From positions 496,001-560,000 of the forward strand of contig JAACJP010000014.1 in the NCBI GenBank assembly GCA_013368375.1: 64,000 nt of DNA, written 5' to 3'. Positions 46,507 to 56,780 of this stretch are shown piece by piece (positions within the stretch are counted from its first letter, which is position 1; the number at the start of each line of letters is the position of its first letter). Below the pieces are notes generated by a model. It saw nothing but the letters and a program-made list of their open reading frames with translations. It was not told the DNA's origin and ran no database searches. A program made the translations under genes and the position numbers. Origin of the DNA: Tricholomella constricta. Its lineage: Eukaryota; Basidiomycota; Agaricomycetes; Agaricales; Lyophyllaceae.

Positions 46507-46914
46507 GCAGTGAAAAGAAGGCTCGCGAAATGGCTTACAGGGCTCTGAGGTCGTGCTCTGCACTAACAGAGTTGGTATTTTGTGGGGATGTCGTGACTGC
46601 AGACTTTTTGAAAACCTTGTCGGAATGCGCGCCAGGACTGCAAACACTGGCGTGTTATCGGGGCGAGGAAGAGGTCGAGGCTACGGTAAGCCAAGTGAAT
46701 TTTCAAGGTCCTCTTTGAGTATTGATCACACATAATCCAGGAGCTTATAATATCCGCGCTCGCTTGTTTCAAACATCTTCGCCGGTTTACAACTAACGTA
46801 ACGTTTGAAGATGAGCATATCCTGCTCATGGATTCCATTATGTCGTCCGGGAGAGAACCACCGTTGGTTGTGGACAACATTGATGAAGTACTACGAGAAG
46901 AAGATTGGTGGTAA
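45367..46914 (+). CDS. F-box/LRR-like protein
   Basis: Exons 45367-45866, 45916-45953, 46006-46685 and 46741-46914 join in phase to give 463 residues. The N-terminus is an F-box (LPPELYLLALAHFPPSSLAA, then CSHRFRIWAFPLLYKRV), which would bind Skp1 in an SCF ubiquitin ligase. The rest has irregular leucine-rich segments (LKHLQIQ, LETLDLSLHG, LQCLKLRNA, LTELVFCGD, LQTLACYRG), as in the large fungal F-box/LRR families. A run of eleven Asp (46471-46505, GATGAC repeats) sits between two LRR-like parts. The target protein is unknown. Confidence 0.83.
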
Positions 46915-48087
46915 TTGAAATATATACCATCAAGATTTTAGGCAAGCTATACTTACTTATACAGACCGGATTCTCGTACTCGCATAGTCACCCAAGATCC
47001 CAAGCCTCATTGATTGTTTGTTAGTATGCCGATCCAGATTTTATGGTGGATGCGAGACAGCTTCTTCGACCATCGTAATTCGTTTCGCTGAACGCCGGCT
47101 GCCCAAAATACATACAAAACTTAACTCTGTTAGTACGCGCCAATGATGTACGTGTCCAAATCACCAGAGGGGTACAGTCTGCGTGTAGTATGCACTCGAT
47201 ATCCGCCCGGTCGGTCAGTTTATAACAGTTGGAAGCAGACGTGGTGTCTTCCTCCGGCCCGTAGCATACGGTAGCACACATATATATATATATAGCGATT
47301 CCACAATGAAGTCATTTCAATAAACCGTACCCCCGACTCGAGAGGGAGGCAGACCTCTTGTCTCTCAGTGAGGGAACGGTCACCGGTATATCCGTGGCGC
47401 TTGCGATGAGATACTAAGTCCAACAATGAGGGTTGCCATTCCGGGCCCGCGAAGGTCGTGACGGATGCCCGCGTAAGATCTAAATAAATGCCGACCCATT
47501 TACAAGTTCACAGTCAGTTCTAATGGCACCCCGACTCTCCAAGTATGGAGTTTCCATCGTGGCACAGTCTGGCCACGAGAAATGCGGCACCGTGACGTTT
47601 CCAACGTATCCGCGGCAGGTTTTTGCATCGAAAGCTGCTGCTGCGCGGTCTAATTTGAGGAAAGTGAACATTGTATCAAGTGTACTTGAGTGATTGAGGA
47701 CTCTTACCTCGATTCTCCGGCATCGCCCCAGCGCTGATCAGCATTGAAGGCTCCCCTGCGCTTGCGCGCGTGTGTCAAAGTAGTTGCTGCTACGAGCTGG
47801 ATCGTCTTCGCGGTTCTCCTCTGACATCGTGTGGAGGTAGGCGATTGAGGAATAGATTATACAAGGACTCGAAAAAAAGCAGAACTCTGTAACACTGACA
47901 CCATGGGCATCAGGCCATTAAATTGCTACAGATCAGTCGTTAGCGCAGGGCTGTGATGGGCGACTGGTATGACGTCAAGAGAACACGTCAGGCGTAGCTA
48001 GAATGATACCAGAACAAGTGAACGAATGGATGCGCAGTGAAAAGAAGAGTGTACATGTAGTAGATGAGGATTAGTATGGATTCAATC
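46915..48087. other. Intergenic region with AT microsatellite and a short repeated element
   Basis: It contains (TA)n at about 47279-47294 and one copy of a motif shared with 50531-50553. No gene was recognised. Confidence 0.5.
47334..47356 (+). repeat. Copy 1 of a 23-base motif shared by two intergenic regions
   Basis: CGACTCGAGAGGGAGGCAGA followed by CCT also occurs at 50531-50553 in the same orientation. In both places it is preceded by AATGAAGTC and by a short (TA)n run within about 100 bases, so the two are probably remnants of one longer element. Confidence 0.7.
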
Positions 48088-49760
48088 CTACTTAAAGCCC
48101 GTGAAAACCCAATCCGGTGGGAGAACGAGATACGGATGCATGCGGAGCTCTGCTGAGGTGGGGCGCTCCTCGAGGTTACTGGTGGAACGAATCAGACAAG
48201 TTCTATCAGGTATCAAAAGCGCTCACTTTGCAAGACACTTCCATCGGAAGTCATCGGCAAGCTCTGACAGAACAACATCCTCGGGAACAGGAGGTGGTAG
48301 ATTTGATTGATACAGCTGGAAAGGGATATTAGTGCCCAAAGATCGGAACCCAACGCGTGCATGAATCGTACCTTGAACATCACTGCCTGTGCCTCATCAC
48401 GCATCCAAGGACGTATACCTACCCACATCTCAAGCACGACGCATCCTACACTCCAGATATCAGACTTGAAGTTGTACTCCTTCTTCTGAGTGTTGGTGAC
48501 TTCTGGCGCCATCCAAAAGACAGTGCCTTGCATGGCTGTAAAGGCTCCTCCACTGGCATCGTCTATTTTCTTCGATATCCCAAAATCAGAGATCTTACAC
48601 ACTCCGGACATCTCCACAAGAATATTGTCGGCTTTCAAGGCCTGAAAGCAAACGATTGTGAGGATGTATGGAAGATCGTTGGGCACATGGACGCTCGTAC
48701 GCGATGAGGAATTCCTTCAGAATGGAGATACTCCAGCCCAGCCAGGATCTGGCTCGTGAACGACTTTGTCACATTCTCATCGAACTTGCCGTACTTCAAA
48801 AGGCAACTGCCAATAGAGCTTCCAGGAACATATTCCAGGAAACTGCAAGTATGTGAGCAAGGCTCAGGACGGACGGTCATGGCGTGGGGCGTAGACTTAC
48901 ATGCTTAGGTTGTCTGGGGTCTCCTCGAAGCCCAGGTACTGCACGATATTCGGATGATCAAGGTCTTTCAAGGTCTCGCTTTCCATCTTTAGGGCTTGCA
49001 CGACGGTGACCTGCCATGAATCGTTCTTGTCGCTGGCAGTCCTAGGCATCGCAACTTGCTTGACCGCAATCATCTCCCCGGTCGTCGCATTGAGAGCAAG
49101 ATAAACGCGCCCATAAGTCCCCCTGCCAATCAGGTCCCCTCGAACCCACTTGAATGTAGCTATATCTCAAGGTCAGTGAGCACCATTGGAAGATTTGTAA
49201 CGACCCTTACTACCCGCAGAAGGAGACTCCGGTACCGGTTGTCCTGACTGCATCTTTGCCTGGGCGGTCGTGACCTCTTCCAGCTTGCTTCCCCACAGCT
49301 TCGTACTCCTCTTACGGACGGCATTCGAATAGGAGGTAGGATCCGCGCGCGACATACGGTCAATAAGTTCCTTATGCTCCTCGGCAACGATACGGATGGA
49401 CTTTTTCCCTCGGATGCGCAACTTTTCGGGCGGCGCAGCCTCTGGAGGAGCAGGGATGGCAGGCTCTGCCGTGGTCGGCGAAGTTTCACCTGAGTTGGCC
49501 TCAATGACTGGCTTATCGAGATCGTGTTCTGGGAAGAACTCTTCCAGGCACTCATATATATCTTCCGGAGGGGGTCGCGGCGCCCAGGCGGAGCTCTACC
49601 GGTCAGGATATGTTGTTCCCCTTGAACCGCGTTCGCCCTTGACACGCCTCTGTGGCTTCGGCGGAGTGACAGGTCGATGGGAAGCTGGGGAGGAAGTACT
49701 GGTCAAGGTCGCGAGTGCTGCGAAGTTCCGGTGTGTCTGGCCCAACTTTGGACTGTACAT
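48088..49760 (-). CDS. Bck1-like MAP kinase kinase kinase with HRD changed to HRA
   Basis: Six exons (49760-49211, 49159-48901, 48842-48701, 48641-48372, 48315-48227, 48178-48088) join in phase. Seen in order: EEFFPEHDLDKPVIEA, RGKKSIRIVAEEHKE, NAVRKRSTKLWGSKLEE, then a kinase domain. That has LIGRGTYGRVYLAL, IAVKQV, DLDHPNIVQYLGFEE, FLEYVPGSSIGSCL, LHSEGIPHR joined to ALKADNILVE, KISDFGISKK, GTVFWMAPEV, DIWSVGCVVLEMW, and RPTSAELRMHPYLVL near the end. These are Bck1/STE11-type cell-wall-integrity MAPKKK signatures. Two oddities stand out. The catalytic-loop Asp is Ala (GCC at 48641-48639). An in-frame TAG lies at 49598-49596, unless it is the acceptor of a weak 48-base intron. The N-terminal ~1000 residues of full Bck1 are absent. 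It may be a pseudokinase paralogue or a decaying gene. Confidence 0.8.
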
Positions 49761-51075
49761 GGTGGTGTTAAGCAGACGACAAATGGGGCGGTAGACGGGG
49801 GAGGGAAGGGTTTAAGAGTGGTGGTATGAAGCCGGACCTTGCCGAGATGGTGATTCAGAGTTCAGAGATGGCCGCCTGAAAGTTGAGCGCATTGAGTATT
49901 AATAGCTGCGGCCAAGCGAGAGCAGAGCATAAGTACCGAAATCGTGACCAGGGAACGGCTCACCTGCCGCACAACACCAGTGCACTCGAAGCCTTTATAT
50001 GCCGAAAAGTACACATATACCATTGTGAAATCGTCGCCCTTCAGACCATCTCTACATGTGAGAGAGAAATCAGAAGCTGATGCAATTCTGTCACGAACCA
50101 CAGAGCACATCAACACTCCACTGGCCATCGCCGACAGTGGCTTCTTATGAGCGCCCATTAACAGTAAATGGCCGTCAGGTATTAAGCTGAATGAGTTGAT
50201 TGTATGCTCTTGAGTGTCCCCGCTTGTGAGGGTTCGAGAAGCCCCTTGATCTGCACATGATTAGGAAACAAAGAGAAACGCGACGTAGGCGCATGGGTGT
50301 ACATTCATCCTTTACGACCGAAACGGCACCCGCGTCCTAGAAACCACGAGATCGTAAGAAAACTGGGTATCGAGGAAAGTCATGCATACGTTGTTAGTGC
50401 CCTAAAAAAGGCAACTGAAAGCAGAGACTCGGCTGTGTCAATGAAGTCTTCCTCCAAGTAGTGCATATATATAGCAATACCTTCGATTTGACGGTGAAAG
50501 CATCACGGAAAACCCACTGGAGCTAGATCACGACTCGAGAGGGAGGCAGACCTTACCGACGAGTCAGAACCAAGCCAAAGAGCACAGCACAGGGCTTTAC
50601 TCCTTGACGTGGTGCCCAAAGCCAAAGCCAAAGCCATGGATAAACGCCAGTAGTCCAAAGCCGTCTCTAGCAGTGTCTGCGGGACCAGAAATGAAACTCA
50701 CGATAATAACGACATAAAGATGGGTATCATTGTGATTTGTTCTGGCCAAGGGAACCGTCTCTGATCATGGTGTACAAGGAAAAAAAAAGTTTGGTTTGGC
50801 CGGACCCCATGCCGGCCCAAAAACGTACAAGCGTTGGACACCAGTAGTAGAGCAGGGCATAATCCATGATCTCTACACCACTCAAGCTCTCTACGGGGGG
50901 AAAAGGGGGGTGTCAATACACGTCAAGGACGATAGCTCACGAATGCGAACACACACACAAAGATAGCAGGGAGAACCCGAGCGCGACGTAAGTAGCAGAG
51001 GGCCTGAAGCAAATCATGATCACTATGCTCTGTGCCACCGTCGCACTCTTTTGAAGTAATGAGAGTCTTCATTTG
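49761..51075. other. Intergenic region without supported gene
   Basis: It carries the second copy of the shared 23-base motif and presumed promoter sequence for the MAPKKK. Small ORFs here (such as 49862-50158 on the minus strand) have no recognised domain. Confidence 0.5.
50531..50553 (+). repeat. Copy 2 of the 23-base intergenic motif
   Basis: Matches 47334-47356 without change, with similar flanking cues upstream (a TATATATAG string near 50465 and AATGAAGTC near 50440). Confidence 0.7.
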
Positions 51076-51732
51076 CTATTCGTCCTCCACTCTTGGCTCA
51101 ATGTGTTGCTCCGTCCTCGTCGTCCCCGCCGCAGACGCAGACGCGCCACTCTACAAAAAACGCAACAACCATCAGCATAAGCATTCCTCCCGCTCTCTCC
51201 TCCCCCCCTTCCCCTCCCCCTCTCAAAAAAAAGGAATGGAGAAACTCACCTGCCGCAGCTTCGCCAAATGTATCTTCAACGTCTCCGCATAATTCTCAAA
51301 GCCCAGCGTCGTCATCGCATACAAAATATCCTCTCCCCCAATCGTCTTTCGCTTCTCCAGCTGGCACTTCTCCGCCGCCTCCGACGTGATAAAGGAGATG
51401 AACTCCGACACGCACTCCTGCACACACTCCTTGGCGTCCTTCGCAATCTTCGCCGTCGGCGGCACAGACGCCTTCATTATCCGTGATACGTTCGCTATCT
51501 GTACGCCAAACAACACGAAGGGCGTTCAGCATTCCTTGATGATGTGATGTAATGAAATAGGATGTGAAGGAGCAGAGGGACTCACGGGGAGGAACCGATC
51601 CTGCTCGCGGTACTCGCCAACCTCCTGCTCCGTGATCGGGGCCGGCTCCGGTGTGTCCTGCGGGGCTGAAGCGGCGGCGGCGGCGCTGGCAGCGTCGTCT
51701 TGCGCAGGGATGATGGGCTGCAGTTCAGACAT
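51076..51732 (-). CDS. HAP3: CCAAT-binding factor subunit Hap3 / NF-YB
   Basis: Exons 51732-51586, 51498-51250 and 51150-51076 are all in phase 0 and give 156 residues. The Ala/Pro-rich N-terminus leads to [28 protein letters not shown], then [21 protein letters not shown], split here as [11 protein letters not shown] and [10 protein letters not shown]. After that come [38 protein letters not shown] and a short polar tail. This is the NF-YB histone fold with its DNA-contact segment intact. The protein would pair with Hap5 and recruit Hap2 at CCAAT boxes in the nucleus. The intron between FLP and IANV sits at the start of the histone fold. Confidence 0.95.
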
Positions 51733-52027
51733 AGTTCAATCCAATCCAATTCAAGAATCCGAGATCGGTGGAGGAAGTCGGAGACTGGTATTGGAGCGTG
51801 AGATTCAGAAGCGCGACGCGTATTCAAGTGACGAGCTGTATACGGGATGGAGGGGGTGTTGAGCGCGACGCCACACTCGGTTTCTTGCTAGACTACCGAG
51901 GCTTGTGGTTGAGTGGGAGGGTGTAGGGCAGGCGCTTTGGATGGAGAAGTTACGAAACCAACACCGTGTGTGAGAACGTTCAAGGGAAGATCGGAGTCGA
52001 ACTTTCATGCCAAGACAATCTCCGCTC

Positions 52028-52050
52028 ATGGATGGATGGATGGATGGATG
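52028..52050. repeat. (ATGG)n microsatellite
   Basis: Nearly six tetranucleotide units upstream of Hap3. Confidence 0.9.
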
Positions 52051-52320
52051 TATTACCCGCATGATCAGAGCGCGCACGACGACAAGGCACCTCCGATCCA
52101 GATGAACAGATCAAATATTAGTTTAGAGCTGACTATAGCTGTAGCTATAACGTAACTTGTATTTTATGGTACAGTTCAATGATGGTGATGATTGCAAAAT
52201 TGTACTTAGCAAACATGGACAGAAAATCCGAGAATGAACGATAACGTTAACGATACTTAGAATGAGTTCCATCCAAAGACCATGAAGTCAAAAATATTAA
52301 GAAAGCCAAAGAGTCGAGCG

Positions 52321-52344
52321 AGAGTCTGAGAGTCTGAGAGTCTG
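52321..52344. repeat. Three AGAGTCTG units
   Basis: Short tandem repeat in the 3' flank of fungalysin 2. Confidence 0.85.
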
Positions 52345-52351
52345 ACGTCTT

Positions 52352-54893
52352 CTAACACCCCGCAGGAACCTCAGTGTTATCCACAAAGTTCTCGTCCGCG
52401 TTGAGCCCAAGGCCACGACTCGCAAACGCCTTGAACAGGGTACACTTATTAGCTCCATTATACCGATTCTCGTCCGCCTGGATCCACGCATCACGCGCCT
52501 CCACGACTGTCCAACGCACATCGTCAGCATCGCACACAAATACCAATACCAATACGAATGGGAAGAGAGAGAGCGGGATAGAGACGCACAGGTGGGGTTA
52601 CAGGGCTGCAAGAGCAGCGCGTCGAGGAAGAGGTGCATGTACACCACGTTCCCCTCCGTCGTATCTGGGTTGGTGAGTGCGGTGTTTGAGAAGCCACGTT
52701 CGGAGACGAGGGCGGCGTAGACGTTGTGCAGCATGTTGGCCCAGACTTCGCCGATGACTGGTAAGAGTTGGGATCATGGTTAACAACGCACGAATGGGTG
52801 TCGATGCTTGACGTGGCACGTACCGTGGACTTCGTTGAAATCAGCAACGCTAGAGTATCTTAACGGGTTGACGTTCCTATAAATCCGTCCCCGTCAGCCG
52901 CTGCATATGCATACTACTACTACTACAACGACGAAGAAGAGACAACGCACGGATCGGTCGAATACGGGAACGAGCGAATCCCAGCCGGGTTGTCAGTCAC
53001 ATACTGTCCAACCACAAAGTCCTCCACCTTGTCAGATTTCTGGGACACCCATCTATACAAGTACCCTCCCTGTCAATAACGCTAAAAACACGAAAAAGAG
53101 GCAGAGCAAAACGTACTCGGCCATGGCATCAGACCACCCCTCGCCCATCCCGCCCGCCTCGACGGTCTGCAGGCACCTTCCGGTACCGCCGCCAGTCATA
53201 CGGTTCGTGACGCCGTGCGTCATCTCATGCACGATGATGTCGTTCTCCACGGACCCGTCGCGTCTCGGCTGGACATTCCAAAGCAATGAGAGAGTCAGCG
53301 TCCTCTTCAAGGTGATACGACAACAAAAAAACAGCAACGAACATTCGTCAAATCCCAGATGAACATCCTACAAGTTCCCGATTGACCACTACAAGAGACG
53401 GGACATCAGTCACTTTCTCCCTCACAGAGCAGAGCAGAGCTTACTCAGGCGGCGTCGCAAAGTTCGCATTATTCAACCCCGACTCATCCTGGACCGACAT
53501 GATCACACTATCTCCCTCCCTCCCCCCCTTCCCAAAATTCTTATCCTGGAAATTGAACGCAGCCTCCGTGAATCCATATCGGTACGTGAAGTCATGCACG
53601 GTATTGATAACGTAGAATGCATTGACGGTAGCAGCGGCCACGTTTGCGGGGTCCGTCGGGTCCTTGGTGTCGTCGTATGCGGTGTTGAAGTTGAGCCCGG
53701 CCGAGGTCTGTTGGGCGGTGATGGAGCTGTTGACGAAGGCTATGACGTTGTTGCCGCTGGATAGAGGATAGCGGGATGGGGTCAGTTAAAGAATCAGGAA
53801 GAGGACGAAGGCGTACGTCGTGTTGGTGGAACTGTCAGTGCCGTCGCTGTGCCATCCATTGGGAGAAGCCTTTAAATCTTGTGGATCCGTCAACGTCTGT
53901 TGCCCATCCGGGAAGATCTGCTTCTGGATCGGGAGGACCGTGTACTACGCAACCACCTCCATTAGCTTCGCGATCGATGGGGGCGAGACGAAGAAGTGAG
54001 GAATCTCCCTCACCGACGCATGTGCGACGAAGTCCGTTATCGACATGATCTGGCCCGTGTGGGCACAGACGTATGCCTCGAACCACGTCCCCGCCTCCTC
54101 GTTCCGGACTTGTACGACATGGGTGAGAGCGACGGACCCGTCCTCCCTGACGAGGTACTCGAGTGTCGGGGGCTGGCCGTTGAACTTCCCATCCAGGGCT
54201 TCCTCGACCTTGGGGATGAGCGATTGGACGTCAAGCTTCGGTTTAGAGTCCGCGATATTAGCTGCGTCGTGTCGTGTCATGAGTTGAGCTTAGATGGACA
54301 AGACAGAAGGCAGGGAGAGCACGACTCACTGGCGTTGACGAAGGACGAGCCAAAGGCGACAATCCTTCCCTCCTTCCATGCGATGTTGCCGACGGCGTTG
54401 GCGAACGGCACGCCCTCCTAGCCGGGGATTAGACGCCGCCACGTGAAAAAAAAAGACCTACGCGAGAGAACGACTCACATGCGTTTGCTTGACGTAAGCG
54501 AACTTGCCCGTACCCCCCGCGAAACCTGAGCGGTAGCCCACCTGCGACGCATCGATGCCGAGCTGGGATTCTACAAAGGCAATGGCGGAGTCGCTGATCG
54601 AGGGCGGCGCGAGGGAGTTGCGGATTCGTGCGGGGACAGGCTGCTCCAGCCCTTCCGCTCCAAAGGTCTACATACATACATAGCGACATTCGGGATAAGT
54701 CAACAGATCCAATGCACAGCACACGTACCTTGTATGTAGACTTTGGGTGGAACGCCTTGACCTGGAGGCCCCGCCCGATGTGGCGGACACGGTGGGTGGC
54801 GTGCCTGGCATGCAGGGGATAGGGGGCAGCCTGGACGATCGAAGCACTGTAGATAGCGACGAGAAGGAAAGACAGGAACTTGAGAGACGCCAT
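52352..54893 (-). CDS. Fungalysin, secreted M36 zinc metalloprotease 2
   Basis: Paralogue of the gene at 11934-14597. The start at 54893 gives a signal peptide ([20 protein letters not shown]) and a propeptide with [20 protein letters not shown]. The prodomain continues through [18 protein letters not shown] and [19 protein letters not shown]. The peptidase part includes [16 protein letters not shown] (53570-53620), [31 protein letters not shown] with the HEMTH zinc motif near 53225, and [16 protein letters not shown]-terminal exons carry [28 protein letters not shown] and EVPAGC before TAG at 52352. All catalytic residues are present. Met replaces Tyr inside HExxH relative to copy 1. Exons are separated by short introns, one with a (TAC)n-like run near 52915. 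Confidence 0.92.
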
Positions 54894-55600
54894 TTCCAGA
54901 ACAGCAGAAGACGCGATAGCCAGATGCGTGAAAGAGACCTAGAAAGCGATAAAAGAGAGACGAGAAGGGGAGTGGTAGACGAGAGGGGAACGGAAGGAGA
55001 GAGAGAGAGGGTCGCCATGTACAATGCCATCGGTCTTATATACGATGTGTGGTGCATAGTCCGACCGACGGCAACAAAGATCGTGGCTTGGCAGTACCTT
55101 TTATGATTTATAAGCTGATAGAAGCCCACATATATAACGTACCCACCCACTCCGGCGTTGTCATAACAAGCCCTCACCACGGAGGCCGTAGAGATGGCTG
55201 TAAGTAAGTACAGCTACTCTAATTGCCTCAGAGGACAAATTCACGCATGTTGACCATCGGAGCTGAGGCACCTTGTCAGCCTGTCGCAGTCGGGCGTCAA
55301 TTGTACGTCCTTTGTTGTGACTTCACTTGAGCATTGTGACCGATATAACGATTGACGCAGATGGTGTACATAGCTTTTTGTGATGTACTTTTGGTTGGAT
55401 CAAGTATTTCCCTTGTACTAAGTAAAAGGGTGCATGTGGTCATAATCAACGTCGCCTCGGTGACTGATTTGGGAGGTTGCTCGTCGTGTTGCAAGCGGTG
55501 CCCACTGGGAGGACCAGATGACCTTGTTGGTCCTTGGCATCGATAAATATGCGTCCGCGCGAGCGCCTTGAAGGGTCCAGAATGGAACTTTGAATGCCTC
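54894..55600. other. Intergenic region: fungalysin 2 promoter
   Basis: Purine-rich 5' flank of fungalysin 2 (GA-rich at 54895-55015). No gene was recognised. Confidence 0.5.
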
Positions 55601-56780
55601 ACGCCGACAACGTTCACCAAGGTTCTGAGACTCTGGCAAAGACCCAAAATTTGAACAATAAACATGTTTGATCCAGATTTGGCGCATCGCATGCGCAGTT
55701 ACGGAGCTTTCCAGAGCACGAGAGATGGGACGTCCCGTCAGCCCAACACTGAACACACGCGGAACATCCCCAAGTCCCAGGGAACCATCGAAACCCAGTT
55801 AAGTACTCATGATGGATGGCCGTCAAATTGCCTGTTGTACTTATAAATGTATCATCAATTAGTATGGCCATTAAAAGGGTCGAAGTAATATACATACTAA
55901 TCGAATGCGGGGAATGTGGGGAAGTCAATTGGATATTCAGTGCTGCACCGGTGTCGCTATATATCATATATGCCTCCAGATATCGATTATTCTTCTGGAT
56001 CATAATCGCGCGAGGGGGCTGCTTATGGAACACTCAGTCGAAGAGCTTCTGCGTATAAGTCAACGGTACTTGATCCAAGACAAAAGGCAGCCACGAAGCA
56101 CGTATACCAGCCACAGTAATGGCTGTCGGGACGAAGACGGAAGAATCTCGGCGTGGGGACTCTGAATCCGGCTTGGCTCCCAGCGGACTCGGAACGCGCC
56201 CACGTGGATTTCACGCTTGCCCCACCACGACATCCTTGCAACTGGACGTGACTCTATGCGCTCAATTCCTCGAAACCCGCCCGCTTTCAGTCAAATATCT
56301 CGCTCAGACCATTGACATGTAATGAATCAACAAATGACCTTGTAACTGGAGTTGGTGCGGCGTCGACAATGGTCCAGATGGTCCAGATTATATTCGGACA
56401 AAGCAGTAAGGTGCGCACCCGGCTTTTTCATCATACACAAGCTAATGAAAAAAAGGTAGAAGTACGCAAGTCCAGATATACATATAGATGTATAAGAATT
56501 TTTCAACCACCCCATTCCCCGTTTATGGTGTTGATGAACCCCGGTACGTCCAAGCTCACGCTGAACCGGAATCAACGAGGATCATATATATATAATATTG
56601 ACGAAGGGTATACCAGATCTAGACGTATCCAAACGAACACTACCAAAAAAGATAAGGAAAAAAGGAAAAGAAACCCCAATGCGAGCCAGATACCGTACGC
56701 CAAACAACTACTTTCCTCACCCTAATTCCCTGCATAATCCTCTGGCCATGTCCGCGGCCTATCCAAATCAAACGACTCGT
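55601..56780 (-). repeat. 3' flanking repeat of acidic-family copy B
   Basis: On the minus strand this matches the region downstream of copy A (2485 to about 3475) through several blocks, including the segment at 56290-56440 and the ATCTCTCGTGCTCTGGAAAG block near 55720. The former coding end after the copy B frameshift (56722-56780) also lies here. Confidence 0.8.

Larger units (their letters stand above)
51733..52351. other. Intergenic region: Hap3 promoter and fungalysin 2 3' flank
   Basis: It contains an (ATGG)n tetranucleotide run at 52028-52050 and three AGAGTCTG units at 52321-52344, just past the fungalysin 2 stop. No gene. Confidence 0.6.

Noticed and set aside
50220..50260. tRNA T-loop-like string GGGTTCGAGA
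   Set aside because: The flanking bases do not pair into a T stem and no A or B box pair is seen.
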